A model generated the notes under the pieces. That model was not told the DNA's origin. It made no database searches and was given only the letters and a program-made list of their open reading frames with translations. The position numbers and the translations under genes were made by a program. This document shows positions 45,212-53,931 of a stretch of 64,000 nt of DNA, piece after piece; the stretch's first letter is position 1, and every line of letters begins with the position of its first letter. Origin of the DNA: Candidatus Mediterraneibacter surreyensis. Lineage in GTDB: Bacteria; Bacillota; Clostridia; Lachnospirales; Lachnospiraceae. The stretch covers positions 1 through 64,000 of the forward strand of contig DWYB01000063.1 of assembly GCA_019118885.1 (NCBI GenBank), in the 5' to 3' direction.

Positions 45212-47802
45212 AAGAAACATACACATTTACCGTAAACGGTGTGGAAAGAACCACTACAGAAGATAAACCATTGCTGAGGTATCTGCGGGATGACCTGCAC
45301 CTGCATTCAGTGAAGGACGGCTGCAGCGAAGGAGCCTGCGGAACGTGTACTATCATTGTGGACGGCAGGGCCGTAAAGTCCTGCGTCCTGACGACGAAAC
45401 GGGCTGTGGGAAAGAATATCGTCACTACAGAGGGGCTCAGCGACAGGGAAAAAGAAGCATTTGTCTATGCGTTCGGTTCCAAGGGGGCTGTCCAGTGCGG
45501 ATTTTGTATTCCAGGCATGGTCATGGCGGGAAAAGCCCTGATTGACCACGTTCCGGATCCGACAGAGGAAGAGATCAAAGTGGCGTTAAAGGGAAATGTT
45601 TGCCGCTGTACCGGATATAAAAAGATCATTGAGGGAATCCAGCTCACTGCCGCGATCCTTCGGGGAGAAGCGCAGATTGAACCGGACTTGGAGAAAGGCG
45701 ATGTCTATGGAGTGGGACAGCACGCATTCCGTCTTGACGTAAGGGAAAAAGTGCTGGGATACGGGGAGTATCCGGATGATGTAGAGATGGAAGGAATGGT
45801 CTATGCATCGGCAGTCCGCTCAAAGTATCCGCGGGCCCGGATTCTGGATATTCACGCGGAGAAGGCGTTGGCGCTTCCGGGAGTCCTTGCAGTTCTGACA
45901 GCTGACGACGTCCCCAACAATAAGGTGGGACATTTGCAGCAGGACTGGGATGTAATGATCGCAAAAGGAAACATTACCAGATGTGTAGGCGACGCCATCT
46001 GTCTTGTGGTAGCCGAGACAAGAGCTGTTCTTGAGAAGGCCAAGAAGCTGATAAAAATCGATTATGAAGAGTTAAAGCCTGTTACTTCGATAACAGAAGC
46101 AATGGCGGAGGATGCGCCGAAAGTCCATTCCAAAGGCAATCTCTGTCAGAGCCGCCATGTGACGAGAGGAGATGCAAAGAAAGCTCTGGCGGAGTCAAAA
46201 TATGTGGTGACACAGACTTATAAGACGCCATTTACGGAACATGCGTTTCTGGAGCCGGAGTCGGCAGTTGCCTTTCCATATAAGGATGGAGTCAAGGTGC
46301 TCTCATCCGATCAGGGTGTCTATGACACAAGAAAGGAAATCTCGATCATGCTCGGCTGGGATCCGGAGCGGGTCGTTGTGGAGAATAAACTGGTAGGCGG
46401 CGGATTCGGCGGGAAGGAAGACGTATCTGCCCAGCATATCGCGGCGCTTGCGGCGCTGAAAGTAAACCGGCCGGTCAAAGTCACATTTTCCAGACAGGAG
46501 TCCATCAACTTCCATCCGAAACGACATGCAATGGAAGGAACATTTACCCTCGGGTGCGATGAGAACGGTATCTTCACAGGACTGGACTGTGAAATATACT
46601 TCGACACAGGGGCGTACGCATCTCTGTGCGGACCTGTCCTTGAGAGAGCTTGTACCCACTCTGTAGGCCCGTACTGTTACCAGAATACAGATATCCGGGG
46701 ATACGGATATTATACAAATAATCCGCCGGCCGGGGCTTTCCGGGGATTCGGCGTGTGCCAGAGTGAATTCGCGCTGGAATCCAATATCAACCTGCTGGCG
46801 GAGAAAGTCGGGATTTCCCCGTGGGAGATCCGCTACCGCAACGCCATCGAGCCGGGGAAAGTACTGCCTAACGGTCAGATTGCAGACTGCTCTACAGCGT
46901 TGAAAGAGACGCTCCTTGCAGTAAAAGACGTCTATGAGAGCAATCCGGGAAGAGCAGGAATTGCATGTGCCATGAAGAATGCCGGCGTCGGTGTGGGACT
47001 TCCGGACAAAGGCCGTGCGAAACTGGTCGTGCATGACGGAAAAGTCGAGCTGTACAGCGCGGCGTCCGATATCGGGCAGGGCTGCGCGACAGTATTTGTG
47101 CAGATGGTGGCCGAGACGACGGGACTTGGGAAAGAACAGATCGTTAATAAAGGAGCAAACTCCGAGGTGGCTCCGGATTCCGGCACCACGTCCGGTTCCA
47201 GACAGACGCTCATCACCGGCGAAGCAGTCCGGATGGCTTCCGCTGACCTGAATAAAGATCTGCAGGATGCAGGCGGAGATCTGACCAAACTGGAGGGAAA
47301 GGAATACTTTGCGGAATTCTTTGATCCGACAGATAAGCTGGGCGCTGATGTACCTAATCCGAAGAGCCATGTGGCATACGGATTCGCCACTCATGTAGTT
47401 ATTCTGGACGAGGACGGCCGGGTGAAAGAAGTGTACGCAGCCCATGATTCCGGCAAGGTTGTCAATCCGATCTCCATACAGGGACAGATCGAGGGCGGCG
47501 TGCTCATGGGGCTAGGATATGCCCTGACCGAGGATTTCCCGCTTAAGGACAGCGTGCCTCAGGCGAGATACGGAACACTCGGACTCATGCGTTCCACCCA
47601 GATTCCGGATATCCATGCGATCTATGTGGAGAAAGAAGAGCTCCTGCCCTTCGCATACGGCGCGAAAGGCATCGGGGAGATCGCGACCATCCCTACCGCA
47701 CCGGCGGCGCAGGGAGCGTATTACGCGATGGACCATGTGCTCAGGACAAAACTGCCGATGGAGAATACCTATTATTCAAAGAAGCAGAAAGCAGTAAAAT
47801 GA
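45208..47802 (+). CDS. xdhD: Selenium-dependent-type xanthine dehydrogenase ([2Fe-2S] plus Mo domains)
   Basis: 864 residues. Residues 1 to about 150 carry two [2Fe-2S] clusters (GCSEGACGTCT, then QCGFCIPG and VCRCTGY). The rest is the Mo-pterin part, with GGGFGGKEDVSAQH, AFRGFGVCQSEF and the catalytic-glutamate region GAKGIGEIATIPTAPA. Length and gene context (ygfK, ssnA, yqeB, yqeC) match the family whose Mo site carries labile selenium. No in-frame selenocysteine codon is involved. It has no FAD domain and so must use a partner such as the ferredoxin. Confidence 0.92.
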   Translation: MKETYTFTVNGVERTTTEDKPLLRYLRDDLHLHSVKDGCSEGACGTCTIIVDGRAVKSCVLTTKRAVGKNIVTTEGLSDREKEAFVYAFGSKGAVQCGFCIPGMVMAGKALIDHVPDPTEEEIKVALKGNVCRCTGYKKIIEGIQLTAAILRGEAQIEPDLEKGDVYGVGQHAFRLDVREKVLGYGEYPDDVEMEGMVYASAVRSKYPRARILDIHAEKALALPGVLAVLTADDVPNNKVGHLQQDWDVMIAKGNITRCVGDAICLVVAETRAVLEKAKKLIKIDYEELKPVTSITEAMAEDAPKVHSKGNLCQSRHVTRGDAKKALAESKYVVTQTYKTPFTEHAFLEPESAVAFPYKDGVKVLSSDQGVYDTRKEISIMLGWDPERVVVENKLVGGGFGGKEDVSAQHIAALAALKVNRPVKVTFSRQESINFHPKRHAMEGTFTLGCDENGIFTGLDCEIYFDTGAYASLCGPVLERACTHSVGPYCYQNTDIRGYGYYTNNPPAGAFRGFGVCQSEFALESNINLLAEKVGISPWEIRYRNAIEPGKVLPNGQIADCSTALKETLLAVKDVYESNPGRAGIACAMKNAGVGVGLPDKGRAKLVVHDGKVELYSAASDIGQGCATVFVQMVAETTGLGKEQIVNKGANSEVAPDSGTTSGSRQTLITGEAVRMASADLNKDLQDAGGDLTKLEGKEYFAEFFDPTDKLGADVPNPKSHVAYGFATHVVILDEDGRVKEVYAAHDSGKVVNPISIQGQIEGGVLMGLGYALTEDFPLKDSVPQARYGTLGLMRSTQIPDIHAIYVEKEELLPFAYGAKGIGEIATIPTAPAAQGAYYAMDHVLRTKLPMENTYYSKKQKAVK

Positions 47803-47824
47803 AATAGAAGCAGCAATTTAAAAT

Positions 47825-47866
47825 AGAGAAGGGGATTATGATTCGGGAAAGTCATAATCCCTTTTC
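47825..47866 (+). terminator. Terminator of the rightward purine operon
   Basis: GAAGGGGATTATGA and TCATAATCCCTTTTC form a long stem with a 10-nt loop, ending in TTTTCT. It closes the ssnA-to-xdh operon. Confidence 0.88.
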
Positions 47867-47937
47867 TCATGATGTGACGGGGAAAATATCTTCTCAATAT
47901 AAGGTGAAAAAGGTATAATAGGGAAAGGTGGATTATT

Positions 47938-48360
47938 ATGAAGAAAGCACCTATGATCATATTATTACTGGCTCCGTATATTTTTCTCCTTATAGATATC
48001 GGCATATGTGTGGGAGAAAATGGATTTACGGCAGATGCGATTGAGATGATCGGATGGACATTCATGGGAATGTTTCTGCTGATTTTGTTCCCAAATATGA
48101 TCTATGCGTTTATTTTAAAACGATGCGGATACGGGTATCAAAAGTTATTTTTTGGGAATATGCTGATTCCCTTTTTGGTTATTTTTGATTATTTTCTATT
48201 ACTGCCATCGACCATGTACGGTATCAGCGGGCTTAGAAGTTTATCAAAGATGGGAAAGTCATCGAAAGCGGAAATAGTGATAAACGGAATCTGCCAGTTC
48301 CTATTTGTATTTGATGTGGTCAGCGCAGTATATCTGTATATCAGATTCAGGAAAGTCTAG
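47938..48360 (+). CDS. Small four-span membrane protein, function unknown
   Basis: 140 residues, mostly hydrophobic, with about four membrane segments and a short basic loop (KMGKSSKAE). I do not recognise a family. AAAGGTGG lies before the ATG and a TATAAT at about 47914 may be its -10. It begins a run of small genes between the purine operon and the molybdate genes that have no clear link to either. Confidence 0.7.
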   Translation: MKKAPMIILLLAPYIFLLIDIGICVGENGFTADAIEMIGWTFMGMFLLILFPNMIYAFILKRCGYGYQKLFFGNMLIPFLVIFDYFLLLPSTMYGISGLRSLSKMGKSSKAEIVINGICQFLFVFDVVSAVYLYIRFRKV

Positions 48361-48395
48361 TATGACGAATCGTAGAAAGGGGAAGTGGTGTACTT

Positions 48396-48722
48396 ATGAG
48401 TGTTTTTGAGTCGGTCCTTACTTTGATAATTCCTCTGGCAGCAGTTATATGGGGTGTTAATATTTATCATCAAAAAGGATTGAGGTTCCTTGCTGGATGG
48501 AATACCATGAGTAAAGAGAAAAAAGAAGCCTGTAATAAAGAAGCGTTGTGCCACTTATATGGAAAATGTGTTGCGTTTTGCGGAATTGGAGCATTTCTAT
48601 TGCTATATGGTAGTTTTAGTGACAATGACTATATTTTGTGTATTGGTCTTGGAATTATTGCTTTGATGGTTGTATTGACCATTATAATACCGAGGATTCA
48701 TTCAAAGAAATACCGAAAATAG
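48396..48722 (+). CDS. DUF3784 small membrane protein
   Basis: 108 residues with three hydrophobic segments. The stretch RFLAGWNTMSKEKKEACNKE after the first span is the DUF3784 signature. No function is known. AAAGGGG site upstream. Confidence 0.8.
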   Translation: MSVFESVLTLIIPLAAVIWGVNIYHQKGLRFLAGWNTMSKEKKEACNKEALCHLYGKCVAFCGIGAFLLLYGSFSDNDYILCIGLGIIALMVVLTIIIPRIHSKKYRK

Positions 48723-48775
48723 GAAAAGGTATAATAAAAGGAAGAAGTAACAGGAAGGAACATTGGAGGATGAAG

Positions 48776-49306
48776 ATGAATGTTAGTCTGAAAAAGTGGG
48801 ATATATCGGATGCGAAAGACTTGGCGGAAGTCTTATCTAACAAGAAAATACATGATAATTTACGGGATGGTCTGCCGTACCCATATACCGAACACGATGG
48901 TAGAGAGTTTATCACTTCTGTTCTGGCATCGGATGAAAACGAAATGTTTTCATTTGCGATCATGGCGGCTCAAAAAGTCATTGGCAGTATTACGGCTGTC
49001 CGGCAGGGAAATATCCACAGGCAGACGGCCGAGCTGGGATATTACATAGCAGAAGAATACTGGGGCAGAGGTATTATGGCTGAGGCAGTGCGGCAATTCT
49101 GTGAACATGTCTTTGAGACGAGCGATATTATCAGGATCTTTGCCGAGCCGTTTGCTTATAACACTGCATCGTGCCGTGTCCTTGAGAAAGCAGGATTTCA
49201 TTATGAGGGAACATTGAGGAGTAACGCGGTGAAAAATGGTCGGGTGCTTGATATGAAAATGTATTCGAGATTAAAGACGGATGATTCATTACAGATGTCG
49301 GACTAA
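48776..49306 (+). CDS. GNAT N-acetyltransferase (RimJ/RimL-like)
   Basis: 176 residues. The acetyl-CoA loop is EEYWGRGIMAEAVRQF, preceded by AELGYYIA and followed by NTASCRVLEKAGFHYEG, all typical of the RimJ/RimL branch. ATG 48776 has TTGGAGGA before it; the open frame extends upstream without a site. The target protein or molecule is unknown. Confidence 0.88.
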   Translation: MNVSLKKWDISDAKDLAEVLSNKKIHDNLRDGLPYPYTEHDGREFITSVLASDENEMFSFAIMAAQKVIGSITAVRQGNIHRQTAELGYYIAEEYWGRGIMAEAVRQFCEHVFETSDIIRIFAEPFAYNTASCRVLEKAGFHYEGTLRSNAVKNGRVLDMKMYSRLKTDDSLQMSD

Positions 49307-49325
49307 TTAAGGAAGAGGAATATAA

Positions 49326-49617
49326 ATGAATAGCAGGCAAGTGAAAGAAATCATGTACTCTTTAGGGGCAGACTTATATATCATTGAAGCATGCGGCGCA
49401 GGCGGTCGGACTGGGAATAATCGGAAGACATTCGCTGCTGATCACACCGGAATTCGGCAGTATGATCTGGCTGGGAGCGGTTCTGTGTGACGAAGAACTT
49501 GAACCGGATGAAATAAAAGAAAATATTTGCAATAACTGTAATTTATGCGTTGATATCTGTCCATATAATCTGGGAAGTAAGAACTCTTTTATAAAAAGGC
49601 GATCTATTCCAGAGTGA
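49326..49617 (+). pseudogene. Broken 4Fe-4S (epoxyqueuosine reductase-like) gene
   Basis: ATG 49326 with GGAAGAGG upstream opens MNSRQVKEIMYSLGADLYII. The clear continuation, with GLGIIGRHSLLITPEFGS and CNNCNLCVDICPYN, is in another frame from about 49384. The blocks between them in complete QueG-like proteins are missing. So the gene has an internal deletion of several hundred bases with a frame change, and it lacks the usual second cluster as well. Confidence 0.7.
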
Positions 49618-49656
49618 TATCGGAACAGACAAAGAGAAGAAGGAGGATTGAGAAAT

Positions 49657-50031
49657 ATGAAGCGAGAATTGGGAATCGCCAGATGCGGACTTGCCTGCTG
49701 CTTATGCTCTGAAAATATATCTTGCGGCGGATGTGATTCGGGAGACTGTCCGGATAAAGACTGGTGCGAAAACAGGAAATGTTCGATCGATAAAAAAATG
49801 GCGCACTGTTATGAGTGTGAAGAGGAGTGCAGGAAAGGTTTATTGGGTAAGATCAAACCGTACGGTTTTACAGAGTTTGCCAGAAGATATGGTGAGGAAT
49901 ATCTTTTAAACTGTCTTGAAAGAAACGAGAAAAACGGGATTGTCTATCATCGAGACGGTATTAATGGTGACTATGATGATTTCGATGATGTGGAAGCGTT
50001 GATAGAATTTATAAGGACCGGACGGCAATGA
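49657..50031 (+). CDS. DUF3795 cysteine-rich protein
   Basis: 124 residues with about a dozen cysteines in the first half (ARCGLACCLCSENISCGGC, then CYECEEEC), likely binding zinc or Fe-S, then an acidic end. ATG 49657 follows AAGGAGG by 10 nt. Function unknown. Its end overlaps the region before the MobA-ModE fusion gene. Confidence 0.8.
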   Translation: MKRELGIARCGLACCLCSENISCGGCDSGDCPDKDWCENRKCSIDKKMAHCYECEEECRKGLLGKIKPYGFTEFARRYGEEYLLNCLERNEKNGIVYHRDGINGDYDDFDDVEALIEFIRTGRQ

Positions 50032-50081
50032 AAAGTTTTACAGGGAAGTTTACATTCCAAAAGAAAGGAGGAGCGTGCTGC

Positions 50082-51014
50082 ATGAGATCGGGAGCTGTGA
50101 TAGCCGCCGCGGGAACACCCGGCGGCTTCCGGGCATATGACAAGCTGGAAAATACGGACAGGAACGCGATGCTGCGCAGGATGATCTATACATTCCGCCG
50201 CGCAGGGGTGGAGGATATCGTGGTCATAACGGGATACCGCGCACAGGAGACGGAAAAGAGTCTTATAAAGCTGGGCGCGGCTTTCTTAAGGTGCGGGGAT
50301 TATGAAAATGTGCAGATGCTCGACCTTGCGGTTCAGGGATTCCGGTATCTGAAGAAGTGCAGCCGGATATTTTTCTGTCCGGCGGACGTGCCGCTTTTTG
50401 CGGAAGACACGCTGAGAACGATGACGGAGTGTGCAAAAGCCCGGCAGGCCCGGATCGTGATTCCTGTTTATAAGGAAAGAAAAGGGCATCCGGTTCTGAT
50501 CGATACCGGTCTGACGGAAGTGATCGCGGCTTACAGAGGGGAGCGGGGACTGAAAGGCGCCCTCGATGCTTCCGGAGCGGAAATATGTCTTCTTCCGGTA
50601 AAGGACGAGGGAGTGCTTGTGCGCGCCCGCAGGGAGGATCATTTTGAAGAACTGGCTTCCGGAGAAAAACAGGCGGAGATCCGCCCGAAAGTGAAGCTCC
50701 AGCTTATGAGAAACGAGCCGTTCTTCGGCCCCGGTATGATGGTGCTGTTAAAGCAGATCGATGTACTAGAAAATGTGCGGGAAGCCTGTGAGAAGGCTGG
50801 AATGTCCTACAGCAAAGGCTGGTCGCTGATTCGGACCGCAGAGAAAGAACTGGGGCGTCCGGTGGTGGAGCGAAGCCCCGGAGGGAAGAGCGGAGGCACT
50901 GCGCAGGTGAGCCTGGAAGGGCATATGCTTATGGAACGGTATGAGCGGCTGGAGAGAGAGATCATGGAATATGCGGAGAAAAAGTACCGGGAAATCTTCA
51001 CAGGGGAAGCGTGA
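50082..51014 (+). CDS. MobA/MocA-like nucleotidyltransferase fused to a ModE-type DNA-binding domain
   Basis: 310 residues. Residues 1 to about 205 form a nucleotidyltransferase (AVIAAAGTPGGFRAYDK, FFCPADVPLF, KGHPVLID). The usual lysine/glycine P-loop is altered (AAAGTPGGF instead of LAAGxSxRMG). Residues about 210-305 are a winged helix like the N-terminal domain of ModE (LKQIDVLENVREACEKAGMS, then SYSKGWSLI and GGTAQVSLEG). It lacks the TOBE molybdate domains of E. coli ModE. AAAGGAGG is 11 nt before ATG 50082. It sits just before modABC and probably regulates it. Confidence 0.85.
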   Translation: MRSGAVIAAAGTPGGFRAYDKLENTDRNAMLRRMIYTFRRAGVEDIVVITGYRAQETEKSLIKLGAAFLRCGDYENVQMLDLAVQGFRYLKKCSRIFFCPADVPLFAEDTLRTMTECAKARQARIVIPVYKERKGHPVLIDTGLTEVIAAYRGERGLKGALDASGAEICLLPVKDEGVLVRARREDHFEELASGEKQAEIRPKVKLQLMRNEPFFGPGMMVLLKQIDVLENVREACEKAGMSYSKGWSLIRTAEKELGRPVVERSPGGKSGGTAQVSLEGHMLMERYERLEREIMEYAEKKYREIFTGEA

Positions 51015-51041
51015 TCCGGAAGTTCCGTTTTATTTTGGGTT

Positions 51042-51074
51042 CCGATTGTTTTTTGAAAAATAATCGGTTATACT
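51042..51074 (+). promoter_or_regulatory. modA promoter covered by a 26-bp palindrome
   Basis: TTGTTT (51046-51051), a 17-nt spacer and TATACT (51069-51074). A near-perfect palindrome from CCGATT (51042) to AATCGG (51067) covers the -35 and the whole spacer. A protein bound here would block transcription, as ModE does for modABC in other bacteria. Confidence 0.7.
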
Positions 51075-51112
51075 TAAAGAAAAGAAACGTGCGTATACGG
51101 GAGCGGAGGCGG

Positions 51113-51982
51113 ATGAACGGTATGAAGAAAAGGATATTTGCGGCAGTGCTTGCAGGAGCAGTGATGTTGTCAGGGGCAGGATGCGCCGGAAGTCCGGATG
51201 AAGGCGGCAAAGGTTCCGGAGGGACTCAGGAGGAGACGGAGATACAGGTATTCATCGCGGCGAGCCTTAATACAGTAATGACGGAGCTTGCCGATCTGTA
51301 CAATGAAGAACATCCGGAAGTAAAGATTACATATAATCCGGACAGTTCCGGCACGCTGCTGACACAGATCGAGGAAGGATACGAGTGCGATATTTTCTTC
51401 TCGGCAGCCCAGAAGCAGATGGACGACCTTGAAGCGGACGGTCTGATGGTCGAAGGCACAAGAGCTGATGTGGTCAACAATCAGGTCGTTGTAGTTTCAT
51501 TAAAAGACAGCGGAACGAAAGTGACGGGACTTGAGAATCTGGGCGAGGCGGAGAGTGTCGCTCTGGCAGGAGGCAGTGTGCCGGTGGGAAGGTATACGAG
51601 ACAGGCGCTTATTAATCTCGGTATACTGCCAAAGACAGATGATCCGGCTTCTATTACAACGGAGGAAGTCTCGGAGGCGCTCGGCGGTGTGGAAATCAGC
51701 GAGCAGGACAATGTGAGCAAAGTGCTGACGGCAGTCGCAGAGGGATCCTGTGAAGTGGGAACGACTTATTATTCTGATACATACGGATATGAGGATCAGC
51801 TTGACATCCTTCAGACCGTAAGCTACGATCTGACAGGCGACGTGATCTATCCGATCGCACGCGTGGTAAACGAGGAGGCGGACGACGCTCAGACGGCAGC
51901 GGCAGAAGATTTTCTCGAGTTTATTCTTTCAGATGAAGCGAAAGCTGTATTTGAGTCCTACTATTTTGACACGAACGTATAA
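51113..51982 (+). CDS. modA: Molybdate ABC transporter substrate-binding lipoprotein
   Basis: 289 residues. A signal peptide with lipobox LSGAGC is followed by a periplasmic-binding fold with the ModA marks: FIAASLNTVMTELADLY, NPDSSGTLLTQIE, ADVVNNQVVVVS and SVPVGRYTRQAL. ATG 51113 lies close after GGAGG; ATG 51122 is the alternative. It captures molybdate (or tungstate) for the Mo enzymes encoded nearby. Confidence 0.93.
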   Translation: MNGMKKRIFAAVLAGAVMLSGAGCAGSPDEGGKGSGGTQEETEIQVFIAASLNTVMTELADLYNEEHPEVKITYNPDSSGTLLTQIEEGYECDIFFSAAQKQMDDLEADGLMVEGTRADVVNNQVVVVSLKDSGTKVTGLENLGEAESVALAGGSVPVGRYTRQALINLGILPKTDDPASITTEEVSEALGGVEISEQDNVSKVLTAVAEGSCEVGTTYYSDTYGYEDQLDILQTVSYDLTGDVIYPIARVVNEEADDAQTAAAEDFLEFILSDEAKAVFESYYFDTNV

Positions 51983-52028
51983 GCAGGATGCAAACATATA
52001 AATAAAATGGCGTACAAAGGGAGAAGTT

Positions 52029-52733
52029 ATGGAAGAAATCATGCAGATAGTAAAAGATCTGGACTGGAGCCCGCTTTTTATATCACTGAAGACCGGAGCG
52101 GTGGCGACGTTTATCTCGTTTTTCCTCGGGATATTTGCCGCCAGGAAAGTAGTTAAGGCGACGCCGGGAAAGAAGGCGGTCATTGACGGCATTCTCACCC
52201 TGCCCATGGTGCTGCCTCCTACAGTGGCCGGTTTCTTCCTGCTTCTTCTGTTCAGCAGGAGAAGACCGCTTGGGGAATTTCTGTTTGAACAGTTTGATTT
52301 TAAGGTTGTGCAGACATGGCTCGGATGTGTGATCGCGGCGACGGTCATTGCATTTCCGCTCATGTACAGAAATGCCCGCGCGGCCATGGAGCAGATCGAC
52401 ATGAACCTTGTCTATGCGGGGCGTACACTTGGCATGTCGGACACAAAGATATTCTGGACGGTCATTGTGCCGACGGCAGGACCGGGTATCGCATCGGGCA
52501 CTATTCTTACATTTGCGAGAGCGCTGGGCGAATACGGTGCTACTTCCATGCTGGCAGGAAATATACCGGGCAAGACAGGGACCATTTCGCAGAAGATCGC
52601 CATGGTCATTCAGGACGGAGACTACCTCACCGCCGGAATCTGGGTGGCGGTTGTGATGATCATAGCATTTCTTGTAATCTTCCTGATGAACCTTATATCA
52701 GGAAAGAAGATGAAGCATATCGGGAGGTGGTAG
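52029..52733 (+). CDS. modB: Molybdate ABC transporter permease
   Basis: 234 residues with five or six membrane spans and the EAA loop AGRTLGMSDTKIFWTVIVP, followed by RALGEYGATSMLAGNIPG, which is highly typical of ModB. GGGAGAAG precedes the ATG. Confidence 0.95.
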   Translation: MEEIMQIVKDLDWSPLFISLKTGAVATFISFFLGIFAARKVVKATPGKKAVIDGILTLPMVLPPTVAGFFLLLLFSRRRPLGEFLFEQFDFKVVQTWLGCVIAATVIAFPLMYRNARAAMEQIDMNLVYAGRTLGMSDTKIFWTVIVPTAGPGIASGTILTFARALGEYGATSMLAGNIPGKTGTISQKIAMVIQDGDYLTAGIWVAVVMIIAFLVIFLMNLISGKKMKHIGRW

Positions 52734-52736
52734 GTC

Positions 52737-53813
52737 ATGGCGGTCACAGTAGAGATTAAAAAGAAACTGGATAATTTCCGGCTGGATATCAGCTTTCGCA
52801 GTGAGGCACGCCGGATCGGAATTCTCGGCGCTTCCGGTTGCGGAAAGAGCATGACGCTGAAAAGTATCGCGGGAATTGAACTGCCGGATGAAGGTCATAT
52901 CGAGGTGGAAGGCAGGACATTTTTCGACAAGGAAAAGAAGATCAACCTGAAGCCGCAGTTGAGAAATGTAGGATATCTGTTCCAGAATTACGCCCTGTTT
53001 CCGACAATGACAGTGGAGAAAAATATAGCTGCTGGATTAAAGGGCGGCAGACAGGAGAAAGAAGCGCGTGTCCGTGAGATGGTGGAGAAGTTCCGCCTTC
53101 AGGGGCTGGAAAAGAGACTGCCCGGCCAGCTCTCCGGCGGACAGCAGCAGAGAGCGGCGCTGGCCCGTATCATGGCCTATGAGCCGGAGATGATCCTTCT
53201 GGACGAGCCCTTCTCCGCTCTTGATATGTATTTGAAAGACCAGCTTCAGAGAGAGCTCGCAGAGATGCTTGAGGATTATAGGGGAACGGTGATCATGGTA
53301 TCCCATAACAGGGACGAGGTTTACCGATTCAGCGAGGAGCTGCTCGTTATCGATCAGGGGAAGATCGAAGTGGCAGGAGAGACAAAAGAAATCTTCCGTA
53401 ATCCCGTGAGCAGGGAAGCGGCGCGTCTGACCGGGTGCAAGAACTTTTCGAAAGCCCGCCGGATCGACGCCCATACGGCAGAAGCAGAAGACTGGGGCGT
53501 TACACTCACTACCCGGCGGGAGATACCGGAGTACACAGAGTATATCGGTTACCGGGCGCACGACTTTATTCCGGTCTGGAACCCTGAACGTACCGGAAAG
53601 AACGGAACTGACAAGGACGACGGCAGCCCATGCGATATGCTGCCGTTCGAACCAGAGAGCAGCGCTGAACTGCCCTTTGAAAAGAATTATTACATAAAAA
53701 CAAAAGTGACGGTGTGTTGGTTCGTGCAGAGAGAGCGCATGCAGGAACTGGAGGAAAAAGGAATGCCGGATTATCTGGCGTTTGATGAGGAAAAACTGCT
53801 GTTTCTCAGGTGA
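52737..53813 (+). CDS. modC: Molybdate ABC transporter ATP-binding protein
   Basis: 358 residues. Walker A GASGCGKSM, signature QLSGGQQQRAAL, Walker B MILLDEPFSALD, and the switch histidine in VSHN. Walker A ends in Met rather than the common Ser/Thr after GK (GKSM keeps the Ser). The C-terminal 120 residues hold a divergent domain in place of a clear TOBE pair. Start four nt after the modB stop. Confidence 0.94.
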   Translation: MAVTVEIKKKLDNFRLDISFRSEARRIGILGASGCGKSMTLKSIAGIELPDEGHIEVEGRTFFDKEKKINLKPQLRNVGYLFQNYALFPTMTVEKNIAAGLKGGRQEKEARVREMVEKFRLQGLEKRLPGQLSGGQQQRAALARIMAYEPEMILLDEPFSALDMYLKDQLQRELAEMLEDYRGTVIMVSHNRDEVYRFSEELLVIDQGKIEVAGETKEIFRNPVSREAARLTGCKNFSKARRIDAHTAEAEDWGVTLTTRREIPEYTEYIGYRAHDFIPVWNPERTGKNGTDKDDGSPCDMLPFEPESSAELPFEKNYYIKTKVTVCWFVQRERMQELEEKGMPDYLAFDEEKLLFLR

Positions 53814-53868
53814 GAAAAACGTGTTTTTGCAGAAATGAAAATTATTGGTTAAAATTTGAAAAACAGTA

Positions 53869-53924
53869 TTTACAAGGAGCCTCTTCTGTTATATAATCCC
53901 TTAAGTTTTGTGTGACAGAAGAGG
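53869..53924 (+). promoter_or_regulatory. MATE gene promoter flanked by a 10-bp inverted repeat
   Basis: TTTACA (53869-53874), 17-nt spacer, TATAAT (53892-53897). CCTCTTCTGT (53880-53889) and ACAGAAGAGG (53915-53924) are exact inverted copies on both sides of the -10. The right copy contains the ribosome site. Confidence 0.7.
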
Positions 53925-53931
53925 TGTTTTT

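Noticed and set aside
46303..47445. 380-codon minus-strand frame inside the selenium-type dehydrogenase
   Set aside because: Shadow of a strongly conserved gene; product is His/Cys-rich without any recognisable domain.
45208..47802. Possible selenocysteine in the dehydrogenase
   Set aside because: No in-frame TGA occurs. The selenium of this enzyme class is a labile ligand at the Mo site.
52737..53813. modC as a general sulphate or Fe ATPase
   Set aside because: Its position four bases after modB, and modA features, favour molybdate; the ATPase sequence alone would not decide.
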